Below are positions 1 through 11,481 of a stretch of DNA of 64,000 nucleotides, piece by piece (positions within the stretch are counted from its first letter, which is position 1; each line of letters starts with the position of its first letter). Source of the DNA: Apostichopus japonicus (taxonomy: Eukaryota > Echinodermata > Holothuroidea > Aspidochirotida > Stichopodidae); assembly GCF_037975245.1 (NCBI RefSeq), contig NC_092572.1, positions 31,779,989 through 31,843,988 of the forward strand, in the 5' to 3' direction. Under the pieces are notes generated by a model. It had not been told where the DNA came from. It saw nothing but the letters and a program-made list of their open reading frames with translations, and searched no databases. Both the position numbers and the translations under genes were made by a program.

Positions 1-1871
1 TGACGAATAGTGTAAAGTAAGTAGGCCTGACGTTTCGGTCCTAGCAGGATCTTCTCCGTTTCCCCTCCCCACCCCCCCCCCCCCCTATGTCGCCCGTCTG
101 CTCGTGGCTCTCTTCCAACTTTTTTCTCAACACTTGTCTGTCTTTGTCATTCTCTTGTTAAGAGATACTTTGTCTATCTACAGTTTATCTCCTACATATA
201 CCTCTTCGCTTCCCCGGCCTATTGGTTTCATTCTTCTCTCCATCCAGTGTCTACTGATCCTCTTACATCTATCTGTTTTGTATTCACCCTGCTAATTAAC
301 CTGTCTGTAATCTTTGCGTGTATTTGCCCCTCCTGTTACCGTTACTTGTTATTCAGCCTCATTCACTTGTAGGCCATCACATGACCATTTTCATCCGCCT
401 CCTAAGATTCTGGAAATCTGGATAAATTGGAAATGCGCATACTCATAGCTAGTACAGCAACTACTGTTCATGTTCCGCCACCGTGCATCAGTAACTACTG
501 TGCTGTGTTCGCAACACGGTAACATGTGTTACAGGTGGCACAGTAGTTACTGCAAAGCTGTTACACGTTCCATTGTAAGACAAAGAACTGCGCGACTGGA
601 CAAGGAGTCTAGGAGTATGACGACGGGATCGGGAATGCCTATGATATAAACCTAAAGGAGGTACTGTACCACTTGATTCCAGTTCACACCTCTGTTAAAA
701 AATCGTCATTCCGAGAACGAAGAAAGGACATGTTAGGGTATATCCATAGGCCTGCTTAAGTTATAGCATAAAGCTTATAATGACTAGTATAAATACGACT
801 TCATTTTTGGAACCGCGTATTAATGAACACGCACTTGCCTAAATGGTTCGAGTTTTTAACGCCTAAGCAAAGCAACAGTAACGCTACTGACGGTCCAATG
901 CATATAGGCCTGGGTTAGGCCTAGCTTAAGTTTGGCCTACAGTACTATTACTAGTAATAAGTCTAGGCCTACTTACACGCTCTGTGCACAGTGATACACT
1001 CCATTACTTTCTCTTAGCATGCTATATATCATGGGGCCAAAACAGACAACTTTATTGGCTACTCAGATGGAAAAGTGTCTGAAAGTGACCACTTGAAGAT
1101 CTAGTAATTCTTCACACGAATGTTTCCGTGTTCACCTTCTTGCTTGGCATACTGCCTGGTTTAGTGCTACAATCAGTGTTTGAGCCAAATTCAACATTTT
1201 TTGAATTTAACTTCTATGGTTATCATTTTAGAGAGGAAAATGTGGTGCTAGAGATCTCCGTGGTGAAGTTAGCCAAATAGCTATGTGTGAGAGATCATGT
1301 AGATGCAGCGTAGATTGGGTAATGAGGTTACAACAACGTTGAGCAGATCGCACAAACTGTGAAATGGAGTGTAACACAGTAGAACGGTGATGCACAGCAC
1401 TACTGCAGGCCTGGCTATTATGTTAATTGTACTTGAAAATTCATGTTCATATAGTTTGGTACCGGTGTGACAGTGCCTTTTGGCAATTGGGGTTGATGCT
1501 TGTTGTGTAACAAGGTAACCCTTCACTTTGGCTATAGCTATGCTGGCGGACTAGGCCTTGTGCATAGAACAGAACTGTGTTTAGACCTATGTCTAATCAG
1601 TTTTGATTTGGTATAGGTCCTTCCAAATTTTAGATCTAAACTATCAAATGCAGTTGTGATAATGTTTGTAAAATTTGCATACATGGGTAGCTTTGGTAAT
1701 GCATTTAAATGATGAAGTAATAACATGTTACCTTTATATGGGCACAACCACTATTGAATTAAAAGAAATGTAGGAAAGATATGATAAGAGAGTGGTTTCC
1801 TTCCTGTTTATGGTCATGTAGTTAGACAAGTTGAAAGTCAGTAGAAGAAGCATTTGATATTGATTTTACTA
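1..1871. other. Non-coding sequence, no gene recognised
   Basis: I see no convincing exon or RNA gene here. A C-rich tract near 67-86 is followed by a T/C-rich stretch whose small open frames look like simple composition. The short AGGCCTA-like word recurs between 730 and 970 without forming an array. Confidence 0.5.
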
Positions 1872-1879
1872 CTTGTATA

Positions 1880-2250
1880 CAGTGGCGAGCGTCCGTACAG
1901 TCAGGGGGGGGGGGCGAATTCCCCCTGACAGACTCAAAAAGGACTGCTGGCGCCCTTTTCAGCTTCTTACCACTTTTTACTTATTCGCGATTATTGACTC
2001 TTTAGCCCTCTCATCTACCTATTAATATTTGTCACATTTTGATGGCGATGACACCTATTTATTCTTCGTTTATCTGCTAATTAGCAAGGCCTGGAAAGGG
2101 TAATTTCCGGTGATCTAGGGAGTATCCATACTCAAAAAGGTTCTGTACGCTCCGCGCCAACCTGTGGTGGCGCTCCGCTTAGATGGTGTTGAAAGCGCCC
2201 CTACAGACCATTCTCGACCCCCCTGACCAATACCCCTAGCTCCGCCACTG
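1880..2250. mobile_element. hAT-type MITE with 8-bp target duplication
   Basis: The 371-bp element begins CAGTGGCGAGC and ends GCTCCGCCACTG, giving short terminal inverted repeats of the CAGTGGCGGAGC type seen in non-autonomous hAT elements. It is flanked by a perfect 8-bp duplication, CTTGTATA, at 1872-1879 and 2251-2258, which is the hAT hallmark length. It has no coding capacity. Inside is a G/C tract and a segment (about 2140-2190) that is the reverse complement of the GCGGAGCGCCACCATCGGTTGG-like motif repeated three times in the element at 44.45-45.26 kb, so the two belong to related families. Confidence 0.9.
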
Positions 2251-2346
2251 CTTGTATATTGGGTATTAGCTCATCAGTAATCAATGCAATCCATTAGATA
2301 CTCTGTTAAAAAAAAAATTAAGACACTTTTTTTTCATTTCATGCAG

Positions 2347-2689
2347 ATAAACATTCTTCCTGTTGATGACTGTTGTCAGGTTCAAGATTGCCGCCAGTAT
2401 AGAAAACCATGGAGCTATAAACAGATAGCTCCATGGGAAAACTAACAAAACGGATTGATCGTCATCTGAAGTCTGCTCACAGTTTGAATAGATTCCAGCA
2501 TAATGCCCTGCCAGAATGCTCACCTGCTGTGTATTTCAAAGAGGCCAAAAAGAAAAAATGGATGAAGTATCGGCATCCTGAAATTTGTAAAGTCGAGGGA
2601 TGTAAGAAGAATGGCCAACATTTTGCCTCTCTTACAAAACACTTGAAAAGTGTTCACAAAATGACCAGAAAAAAGTATGAGGAGCACCG
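2347..2689 (+). CDS. C2H2-type zinc-finger exon, probably frameshifted at its 5' end
   Basis: From the ATG at 2433 the frame encodes a basic, finger-rich segment. One complete C2H2 finger is visible: CKVEGC, twelve residues, H, LKSV, H (C-x4-C-x12-H-x4-H). An earlier half finger ends RIDRHLKSAH, but its probable cysteine pair (CQVQDC, about 2374-2391) lies in another frame, and the two parts are separated by a 30-bp palindrome at 2407-2436. The exon follows a pyrimidine-rich acceptor ending TGCAG at 2346 and ends at a donor after KKYEEH (GTTAGT at 2690). The next candidate exon at 3479 continues in phase. The protein family is not identified. Either a true start at 2433 or a damaged gene is possible. 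Confidence 0.55.
2407..2436. repeat. 30-bp palindrome inside zinc-finger exon
   Basis: CCATGGAGCTAT, a six-base spacer AAACAG, then ATAGCTCCATGG. The arms are perfect 12-bp inverted repeats. The palindrome lies exactly where the zinc-finger reading frame changes. Confidence 0.9.
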
Positions 2690-3478
2690 GTTAGTAACTT
2701 TTAGTAAAGTTGTAGCAACAAATGATGAGCAACATCAAATGCATTCTTCTTTTTAGCGGATTTCAAGTAACTCTAACTTAACCCTTCTGATTTTTTTACT
2801 TCTTGAACGTTACTCTTGCTTTAACTTTTCTTGATAAATTTCATTTACTTTTCCACGATATGACATACAACCTAAATAATAAAGGTGTGAGCATATGTTT
2901 CAATAATTTAATAGCATCTAGCAATTGTGCTTAAACATTTATGTTTCTTGGTGAAAACTACTTCTGAAAGCCTGCACAGTTCCGTTTTTTACATAATATG
3001 CAATAGAAAATTCTCCTGTTTTGTCGTGAAAGGTTGCCCTAGTTTCCACATGGGTCTTCCCTTAATAGCCTGGCTGAGAGTTAAGAATGTGTATGTATAG
3101 TCTCACAAATGGATGTACAGTTTTGGCCCAGTTGTTGTGGATTAGGGTTAACAGTAATGTCTACACCCAAACATGTACTGCCTGTATTTGTAAAAACAGT
3201 TATGTCTGTGACGTAGTTACTATGGCAACCTATGGCAATTATCTTTTAGCAATTGTAGAGTCACTTTTCAGACATTTAATAGGTCACCTTTAAAGTCAAG
3301 TTTCCTAGTATCTGACCTGCTTGGCATAAATATTTTTGGGTGTAAAAGGGTAAAAAATATTTATGCCAACTGTTGACAAGGTAAATCAGTCCCCATATGA
3401 AGAACAGCATTTAGTGATATTGTATGAGTGGATTCCACTGCTAGCCAATTTGTAATACAATTTCTTTTTTTTGAACAG

Positions 3479-3551
3479 ATGGTCCGTGGCAGAGAAGAAG
3501 AAAACCGAAAAACAAAAAGTGGACTTTTACCTTTTTCACTTAACTCCGAAG
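3479..3551 (+). CDS. Candidate exon continuing the zinc-finger gene
   Basis: Acceptor TTTGAACAG precedes it and donor GTAACA follows. Joined to the exon ending at 2689, the split codon (CG|A) keeps the frame and gives WSVAEKKKTEKQKVDFY and onward, a lysine-rich segment without stops. It ends in phase 0. I recognise no domain. The call rests on splice-site and phase agreement only. Confidence 0.4.
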
Positions 3552-3929
3552 GTAACAGTGCTCATTCAAACATATGCATGGCTACAACAGATTTTGATAA
3601 ATAGTTATCATTGCTTATGAATAACATTATTCAATGACTTTGCAGAGCTGGGCCGATAAGTTTACTGGTGAAAGCCTTAAACATTTCTCAGTATTTCATC
3701 ATAGCATATCCTCAAAGATCACTACAGTTATAAGCTACCACAACATGAAATGACTGGACAAAGGTGTTTTACAGCTATCATCAGAAATTTCAATTTCAGT
3801 AGTCAGTTGCAAACCCATAGAAAGATACACTTTGTTAGTTTATGATGCTCTCCAAACATGAGCAATACATGATTGGGCCTCATGATTAGTTGAATTGTTA
3901 ATTCCTGTCTTGTTTTACTTTGATGATAA

Positions 3930-4510
3930 TCATAACCTTGCAGTCAAGCAGGCGGATCAGTGTGTATGTGTGAGACACCTTGCTTGTAAACAGTATATCT
4001 CAAGAAGGGAAGCTTGGACCAATATCATATTTGGTGTGTAAAGTACCTCATTAAGTAAAAGAAGCCTATTATTTTGGTGAAGGTAAAAGGTCATTTGGGG
4101 TCACCAGAGGTCAATTTGCGGTAACATTGTAAACATATCTTACTTCGGGAAGCTTGGACAAACCACAGTACTCTCTTTAGTTTTTGTGCTTTTGCTCATT
4201 TATTTCAAAATATCAGCTCTTGGTGATCGACAGAAGAAACATTCATCACTCACATTAAAGTAATTAGCTTTTATTGGTTTCTTAAATTTTCCAATTATTC
4301 TTTGCAAGTGCAATGTCGGTCATCCACTCGCTCAGATCTTGCAAGCAAGGTTATTTTATAACCTACCGTATCTCCCACTGATTAGCCTATTAGATAACGT
4401 GCGCTTTGCCTCATAAGAATATGAGAAGGCTGTTTTCAATTGACAATTAGCTTAAAGGCATCTGTAGATAAGTATCAGAAGTCTCTACGAAATCTAAAGT
4501 AACTTAAGTA
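3930..4510 (-). repeat. Dispersed (CA)-type repeat, family B, inverted copy
   Basis: It matches in reverse complement the copy at about 24.53-25.06 kb. Shared segments include the ATAACCTTG/CAAGGTTAC end, the AGTATATCTCAAGAAGGGAAGCTTGGAC block, GGTCATTTGGGGTCACC, and the ACCGTATCTCCCACTG...CCTCATAAG block at the far end. It lies in the intron between the exons at 3.5 and 5.3 kb. Confidence 0.7.
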
Positions 4511-5288
4511 TGTCGGTAAATTTCAGAATTGCCCTGTACGTCGCTGCATACATGCCTAAGCACAAAGGTAGGTAGAGTTGGCATATGCAATGTTGCTATT
4601 GGAATGGACAATATCATTATGAATTATCGTTATAATATATCTTTGCTTCCGTTGTTGAAGTTTTTCATCATATTATGCAAATTGCAAAACTTCAGGTGTG
4701 GATGTATTAACGTTGGGGAACTGACCAGGCACAGTTTACGAAAATTAGCTGTCCCCTAGTTTGAGGCCACGCAGACGCAAAATCTTTGAGACCCAGGGTT
4801 TACCTTGCCATGCGTCTGCTAATTAATGTATGACTTGTACATGTACCACATTGAGTAAAAGAAGCCTGTTGTCTTTGGCAGAGATCAATCTTTATGCTGA
4901 ATACAAGAAAAGTTTCCATCTCTGCCATCAGCGGCCATTGTGAATATTGTTTGTTATATCTCAATGACTGTTGCTGTACTACTTAGATTGAAGTATGTTC
5001 TTCATCCTTGCTATACCTTACAGCCTAGTGTGTCACATTAATATACAATTTTTCATCTAGCATAATTAAAACCAAAGTGTAGATTTGCTGTCTGGCTTAT
5101 GTTTAACATTCTAGCGCTATTCTTGTAACCTTCGATGACTGATAAGCGACATGTTATCTGTGGTAAAAGATTGGTATGTTGAGACTGAAACTTTTGAATT
5201 AATAAAGTGGATTTGCATTAATGTTGATCGTTTGTAAACGAGTCTGTTTCTAATTGATATTTTGGTCTTTAATTTGCTAATCTGACAG

Positions 5289-5348
5289 GGGGATGTCCAG
5301 CAACTCGTGATGAAAGGTGCTCAGTTAAACCCAAGTTACCATCAAGTG
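5289..5348 (+). CDS. Weak candidate exon, unknown product
   Basis: A 60-bp segment between acceptor TCTGACAG and donor GTAAGA. In phase 0 from the 3479-3551 exon it is open for 20 codons (GDVQQLVMKGAQ...). Another frame is also open, so the coding evidence is slight. It is included because both splice signals are good and the phase is consistent. Confidence 0.25.
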
Positions 5349-6189
5349 GTAAGATAGCTGTGTTGAATTTCTCTTAGTATGTATAACATGTCCAATTTCA
5401 ATTCCCCATAAATCACAAAAGACCCTCCCAGACCCAAACAAATTAATGTTGCACATGTATGACTGAGGATTTTGTTTGCAAAGGTGACAATTCAAGACAA
5501 TATTTTAGTAAAGTAATTAAGACAAATGTACACGGTTCTAAGGGGATAAAGTCATTATCTAAAAGCCCAATGTTCAAAGTCAAACAGGCAAGTTGGCCTA
5601 CCAAGGTAGTCAGAGTGTAACGCAAGGTCAACCGTCTTATAATGCGGATAAACTTAAAATGTATTCTTTGTATTTAATGGTAATACATATATCTATGTCA
5701 GGATGATGCATATGATCACCTTTGAGTAGTGGATGAGGGTGCTGGTCATTTGATTTAACTGGGTTCCAAATAATAAAAGCATATCTCAACTTCTGAATAA
5801 CTTTTAAACTTAAGTAATTGAGATTTTCATTGAAGTAATGGGAACAGAATTCAACTTTTCTAGGATGACAGACTGGACAACTTTTCTTAAGTGAATTTTA
5901 TGTTTCAGGTGATATCTTTCATTGTTTACTCTTGCTGAAGTACTGAATGGTTCTAGAAAGCTGGTCCTACCTTTCTAATTTTTAAGTCATAGCAGTGAGG
6001 TTTTGAGTGATCACACGTATTGCCCCTATGTGTAATTTACATGTAGCAGCTCTACTGATTAGAGAATAATTACCAAATTTTTAATATTAAGTTCATTCAT
6101 AATTAAGTCCCATTGATAGTTTTTAAGGTACCAGTAGTTACCAATCCCAATAGGTAAATCCATGCTTTAAAATGATTTCATGTTCATTT

Positions 6190-6510
6190 CATTACTCCGC
6201 ATGTGCAGAAGACACATATCCAAGATACATGTACTACCAGGTATACACGGAATCATGTCAAATGATGATTATATCTGATAATGTAAGAGTATTCAATTTG
6301 CCAGAAGATGAGCCGCACTGCATCACATACCACATAAAGAAGTTAATTGTGTCTGGTTCCCACGAAGACTGGTTCAGAGAATCCATGAATGAAGGGTCTG
6401 GTACCATCATCCGTGGCAAGGAACCCCAAATACTTCAGTATGGCTGTGGACTCTGTCCTTACAAACATAGCGTTGACCTCATTGCAAAACCAAAATTATT
6501 TCCAAGTTGA
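6190..6510 (+). CDS. Possible terminal exon, unknown protein
   Basis: An open frame of about 100 codons follows a TCCGCATGTGCAG acceptor and ends in TGA at 6510. Composition is balanced and protein-like (LPEDEPHCITYHIKK, HEDWFRESMNEGSG, CGLCP). It contains a few cysteines but no recognisable domain. The phase needed at the acceptor does not match the candidate exon ending at 5348, so either another exon intervenes or it belongs to a different transcript. Confidence 0.3.
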   Translation, partial: HYSACAEDTYPRYMYYQVYTESCQMMIISDNVRVFNLPEDEPHCITYHIKKLIVSGSHEDWFRESMNEGSGTIIRGKEPQILQYGCGLCPYKHSVDLIAKPKLFPS

Positions 6511-8370
6511 ATCTTTCACTAATGTCACTGGGAGTAGCACATCTGGTTAACTCGCTTACAGTATAATGTTGGTGATCAGTAACAGTTATTTACATCTTTT
6601 CATATTACTTCATATTACCATTTTTACCAATGACTCTTATTACAGTATGTAAAGAACATTATGTGTTCTTGTGCAGAAATCCATGAAAAGTTTTAGTGCT
6701 AGTACAGTGGTCAAGAAAAATGTATGTACAGTATACTAACAGCAGCACTAAAAGAGATTTCTCGGTGGTGTACTATGTGGCATATAAATAGTAAATAAGC
6801 CCAAGCTGCTTGCTTCAAAGTCATTGCAATTTTTCCCTCCAAGTTGCTCAAATATATGGCTTACTGTTGTATGTTACGTCTTTTCCTGCCCAAACCTAAC
6901 ATTTTGCAAGAAATGGGTTAACAGTGGTATGTGAAGTAGGCTCATAATTTTTCTTAATTCTTCGTTTTATTCCTACACACAAGCTGAGAGAATCATGAGA
7001 TGTTGTTTGTGTAATGACTACATTTTAACACAATATCACTAGATGCAAAGATGCTTGCCCTTCAAATTTTGTTCCTAGGTTATTGTTACACATCAGATAA
7101 TTCCAATTGTTTTAGATTGAATCAAGAGAGTCAGCAGTGGTGAAAAATATGAGAACCATCTAATGCAGTATTAGGTAGTTGAAGTTTTGTGGACCTAGCT
7201 GAAACTTTGACTGTCGACCTTGGCCTGAGTATCTTATATCTCTCTGAATTTCTTGACGCATATTTCAACGGACTGCTTTTTAAACTTCAAAACATCGTTT
7301 TAAAGTGAGGACATAATCTCTTTAATTTTCAGGGAAATTTTTTGTTTTGGTTGAGGTCAAGTGGCGGTAACAGTCCAATTAAGTTTCATCAATAAATTCA
7401 ACGTATATCCATAAACAAAAGATTCAACAGATGCATAGATAGAAACATGAGCAGCTTACATGTACATCAAACTATGTAGGTACATAACCCTTATTAAATT
7501 TTGGGGAGGTGAACGTTTGTTTGAGGTCACCAAATTTCAAAACCGAAAACCTTAAAAACACAGCACCTGACCATTCATGACAAACTCCAGCTCATACTTG
7601 ATATGGGGGCAAAACTTAGTAAAATATTTGCTGACATTGCCCCAGATGGGGGGGGGGGGTAGAAATGTTGTGTAGAAAGTTCAATGGTTGTAATGTTAAT
7701 GGTTACAAATTGAAAATCCTGTAAATGAGCAAATAAAACCTTTTTACTCAAATTTGTCTACATACTTGTGTGTCCTAGTATATATTTTTTCTTATGTCAT
7801 GTTATCGATATGATACATATGTCACTTTTTAATGAAGCATTATGAGTGAAAGCAAGCAATTTTGTGTTCAAGAAAAACCTTGTGAATGAAAAGGTTTATG
7901 CATGGCCTTGAAAACAAGGCATGTATGGTTGTGTTGAAAACAAAGCAGACAATATGATACAAACTACAAGGCAGACATTACTAAAAAAAAGAAAGTTGAA
8001 ACAATGGTTGTTTCTCTGCAGTTAGTCTCATAAAGTAATAATCAGATTTTGGAAAGAGATGTTTCAAACGTTTCTTAAACTATGAATGCTCGGAATGATG
8101 CAGAGATCCGGAGGGAGGGCGTTCTACACTTTTGACCACACTTAGCAAATGACCTATCACCATGGGTTGTAGTTTTAGGTTTAGAAAAAATGGAAAAGTA
8201 TCCAAAACTTTATATCTGCAGGCTAAACCTGTACATCAACGAATACCATATAAAATTGGTATTTGACTATAACACTGTTGAAATGGGCGTTGTTAGGGTG
8301 TTATAATGTGTCCTAGTATATAAATAATTATGAGGGCTTTCCAGCAGAGCGATGCGTGGTTGAAAATAGA
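6511..8370. other. Intergenic, AT-rich, no gene seen
   Basis: No exon is recognised. A ten-base G tract lies at about 7650. At about 8085-8180 there is a repeat-like block (GGAGGGAGGGCGTTCTACAC...) of unknown family. Scattered GGTCAC/GGTCAAG words around 7340-7530 resemble decayed dispersed repeats. Confidence 0.4.
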
Positions 8371-8689
8371 AAGCATACATGATGAGTTGCATGCATTTAG
8401 TACATCTATTGAGGTGTCTGTCTCACTCAAGACCTGGCAATCGAATGCCCTCCAAACTACTGACAATTGCAGCTGCTACTGCAACTAATAAACATACACG
8501 TAACAGAAATATCATTGACATACACAGCAGCTGTCTAAAATACTTCAAACATGCAATATGATACCGATGCCCTTTGAACATGTTCTCATTTTTCCATGCA
8601 TCTTTTCACAAATACAATTATTTTATTCATATTTCCTCATAATACATTTAAGAAACCCCAACCACACATGTAAATGTATTAAATATATA

Positions 8690-9120
8690 TTAATAAAGCT
8701 CAATCGTAAGGTGAAATCTAATCTTCCTGTCAGAGTACAAAATAAGAATGTTGATCGTGATTCAATTTTTGACCGTATGCAGGATAGGCAGGACACAGAA
8801 ATTCTATCATGATAAAATAGCAAAACCTTTTGAGTCCGTTGGTTCCCGGACAAAGTGTATATGTACAAGACCAAAGTTCAGGCAAATGGACCCCAGGTAC
8901 ATTACTAAAGCAAAGACATGAATCACGATCGTATGAAATTCAAATTCCTGAGGAGGAATAGGAAACATTTTAAGGAAGTGAAAAAGGTTCTACCCCAGTC
9001 AGAGATTATAACCCATAACTCTGACCCCAGTTCAGAAATAGAATATATTCTGGCACCAGAACCACAAGGTCCAGACCCACAAGAAGATGATTATGTTACT
9101 AGGTCTGGTCGGAGAGTATA
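8690..9120 (+). pseudogene. 3' end of a Ty3/gypsy pol polyprotein, broken
   Basis: Segments in successive frames match the tail of gypsy-type Pol after the integrase core: NRKVKSNLPV, then DRMQDRQ, then YHDKIAKPFE, SYEIQIPEE and finally RRNRKHFKEV, with an acidic tail ending VTRSGRRV just before TAG. In intact elements these lie in one frame in this order; here at least two frame changes and stops separate them. The upstream integrase, RNase H and reverse transcriptase regions are not recognisable. It lies immediately 5' of a polypurine tract and an LTR. Confidence 0.75.
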
Positions 9121-9255
9121 GAAGAGAATAATGTTGGATGTATGATTTTTACAAGCTGTGTAGTATTGTTGCAAAATACTACCAGACTTACACAAAGCCC
9201 TTGTAATTTTTAAGAAAGTTTAATTTATTGTAGCCTATCTAAGACTCCCAACTTA

Positions 9256-9270
9256 TTAAAGAAAGGGGGA
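9256..9270 (+). other. Polypurine tract of the gypsy element
   Basis: TTAAAGAAAGGGGGA directly abuts the TGTAATG that begins the putative LTR, as expected for the plus-strand primer of an LTR retrotransposon. Confidence 0.7.
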
Positions 9271-9560
9271 TGTAATGTTATTGAATATGCATTCATATGT
9301 ACATGTGCAAACGATGCACTACATTGTATAATCTGCACCTGTATGTTAATGAGCTGTGTATTTGCATATTGAAATATAAGTTACAGCATGCCGTCTGCTC
9401 GTCCTTGTTCACCCTGTCTCTCTATCTGTTAACAAGTAACCTTGGACATGTCGTCCTATATATCTGTCCTGTTCAGAATGATGTAACGCAATAAATTATA
9501 ACATGTTATTTGTTAATACTCTACGTCGACTGTGTTCTACTTGATTGCTTAAAAGAACTC
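9271..9560 (+). mobile_element. 3' LTR of gypsy-type element (right end uncertain)
   Basis: It begins TGTAATGTTATTG after the polypurine tract and contains an AATAAA at about 9491. The right boundary cannot be fixed because no 5' LTR is in the window, and the end is placed approximately. Confidence 0.55.
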
Positions 9561-9724
9561 ATATACCTAAACAAGGAAACATGGCAACGTCATGCCGTAG
9601 CCTGGCATTTACTCTACTGAAACATCTTAATTACACTCAACATACAACCAAACACTTGCCCAGCTACTACTTAAACAATTATGCTATTCTAAATAAAAAA
9701 TTGAGGAGATATAAGTGGAAATCC

Positions 9725-9882
9725 TTAAATGCCTTTATACATATCCAGGGCTTCCTTTGAGATGCTCCCTGCATCTACCCATTGATTTTACTTGGAAGAG
9801 TACCCGTGCCACTTGACCAGATACTGAGTTTCTCCCTTCTTCTGCCTCTTCTTAAGGACTTTCTCCACCGGGAAGAAATCAG
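9725..9882 (-). CDS. Chromodomain exon with premature stop
   Basis: After acceptor GTTTCAG the exon reads ADFFPVEKVLKKRQKKG, ETQYLVKWHGYSSK, TAA, then NQWVDAGSISKEALDMYK in the same frame before a second TAA at 9725-9727. The pattern VEKVLKKR...YLVKWKGYS...W is the chromodomain signature, including the aromatic and WHGY positions used for methyl-lysine reading. Homology clearly continues past the TAA at 9788-9790, so that stop truncates the domain before its C-terminal helix. The first codon is split with the 10129-10259 exon (G|CT) and keeps frame. A donor at CCAA|GTAAAA could in principle remove the stop, but the read-through homology makes a nonsense mutation more likely. Confidence 0.85.
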
Positions 9883-10128
9883 CTGAAACAAAAAAATACT
9901 TTTAATAGCATGGTAAACTTAATCATTTAACAATAATAGTGGTGAATGATTAATCAGGAAGTTGCTACTCCAGCTTGAAAACTATGTTCAAATCAGTAAG
10001 CCTATGCCCTAGAAGCAGGAACCCACAATGTGCAACAGATGTAAGCATGTTGAGAAATCTGTTAAAAGCAACATAATCATCTACATTGTTGGTTAAGGTG
10101 TAATACTATGGAAACAGGGTCACCATAC

Positions 10129-10259
10129 CTGCTTTGTCTTCCTGCTCTTTTTCTTCTCCTGCTTCTACCTCTTCATGCACATCTTCCTCAGTATTTTCTG
10201 GACATGAGTGTAAGTCTTCCAATATGTCCAGCAGAATGACTGCAGGTTCTATGGAGATT
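10129..10259 (-). CDS. Acidic linker exon upstream of the chromodomain
   Basis: It encodes ISIEPAVILLDILEDLHS followed by a glutamate-rich run (ENTEEDVHEEVEAGEEKEQ) and ends DKA at the donor GTATGG. The downstream junction to the chromodomain is in frame. The 5' edge is uncertain: an acceptor TCATCTTCAG fits at 10260, but the phase from the 10966-11060 exon needs a different boundary. The open frame extends back to about 10320 (...YEDCSNPMHEFALLMELCF), so the exon may be longer. Confidence 0.6.
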
Positions 10260-10769
10260 CTGAAGATGAAACATAGTTCCATTAGAAGTGCAAACTCATG
10301 CATCGGGTTGCTACAATCTTCGTAACTTCCAATGAAATGAGATGATGAAAGGGATAAAAAGAATAAACAAATTTGCTATTTCAGCAGAATGTAATGACTG
10401 GAAGTAATGGTACCATTCACATTTAAGAAGGACAGAAGCTACAAGTTAATGACTTTAATGTAATTCACTTCTGTCATGGATGTTTATGTGAGACTCATTA
10501 GTTTTAATAAGAAACAATCACATTGGGAATTACATCATGCACTGGACATGACATTTGTCACTTTTTAGGATAGGAATGCTCACTGGCACACTGAGTACTA
10601 ACAAGGGTTTGCCTGAGTGTCATGGTGACAAATACTCCCCTAAGATACTACAAAATCTTTGTCACTCCAGTAACTTTTGGAGATAATAGATACAAAATAA
10701 ATACCCTGTAATATATCACCTTGCATGTCACTTATTAAATCTGACATTTCACATGATATGTCCACGCTT

Positions 10770-10875
10770 CTCTCTGTGAGATATCGTGTTTACAAGCTTT
10801 ACTTCACAACACATACACATGCATGCATCACGACTAAGAGGTTACAATTATCATCAAAACCAAAAATGATGAAAT
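10770..10875 (+). repeat. Fragment of dispersed family B
   Basis: GAGATATCGTGTTTACAAGCTTT, a short CA-rich stretch, and GGTTACAATTATCATCAAAACCAAAAATGATG match the 3' end of the copy at 24.95-25.06 kb. Confidence 0.7.
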
Positions 10876-10965
10876 GCAATGCTTGTTGCATGCATAAGCA
10901 AAGAATGTTCTAACCACTGCAATAAAGATAGAAATGAAGTAGAACATGACAGCCAAACCACTAAC

Positions 10966-11060
10966 CCTCTTGGTCGTAGGATGGATGAACAGCTTCATCA
11001 CGCGTCTAGAGCCTTGGTCTTGATCCTGGTCTAGCATTTGACTATCATCACTAACAGACA
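10966..11060 (-). CDS. Linker exon of the minus-strand gene
   Basis: Bounded by acceptor TCTGTTTGCAG and donor GTTAGT. It encodes VSDDSQMLDQDQDQGSRRV followed by MKLFIHPTTKR. The first codon is split with the preceding exon (G|TG) in correct frame. No domain is recognised; it is acidic, then basic. Confidence 0.65.
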
Positions 11061-11421
11061 CTGCAAACAGAAATTACAGAGAAAAGGGAACAAACACAGT
11101 GAGCAAGCACATTATATAAAATTGATTATATTTGTTTTGTTTTAAACTTAGATATGTGCAATTCTGCTGCCGACATATTAACATTCTGATCATGGTCACT
11201 ACAAAACTGCAGAACAAAACTGCAGAACTACAATTAGCCTGAGTGTAGTACAGTCATTTTGCTCCAGAGAATTGTTAACAAATGGTCAACTAGCTTAAAC
11301 CAAAAGGTTAAGATTTTGAACAGGAAGTGAAATGACTTGTGCTGTAAAATCGAACAAAAGATATTTTTAAAAAGTATGTTATATCAGCAAACTTTAAGGT
11401 CGATATAAGTTTTGTACGTAC

Positions 11422-11481
11422 CATGTTCATTTGCTGCTGGGCAATTGGCATCTGGAGTAATAGTTGCATTGCTGGAAGAAC
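11422..11481 (-). CDS. Short linker exon of the minus-strand gene
   Basis: 60 bp between acceptor CCTCACAAG and donor GTACGT. Split codons at both ends (C|GT and G|TG) join the neighbours without a frame change. It encodes SSSNATITPDANCPAANEH, a low-complexity linker. Confidence 0.65.

Noticed and set aside
104-295. 63-codon open frame near the left edge
   Set aside because: Pyrimidine-rich simple sequence; Leu/Ser-rich translation without support.
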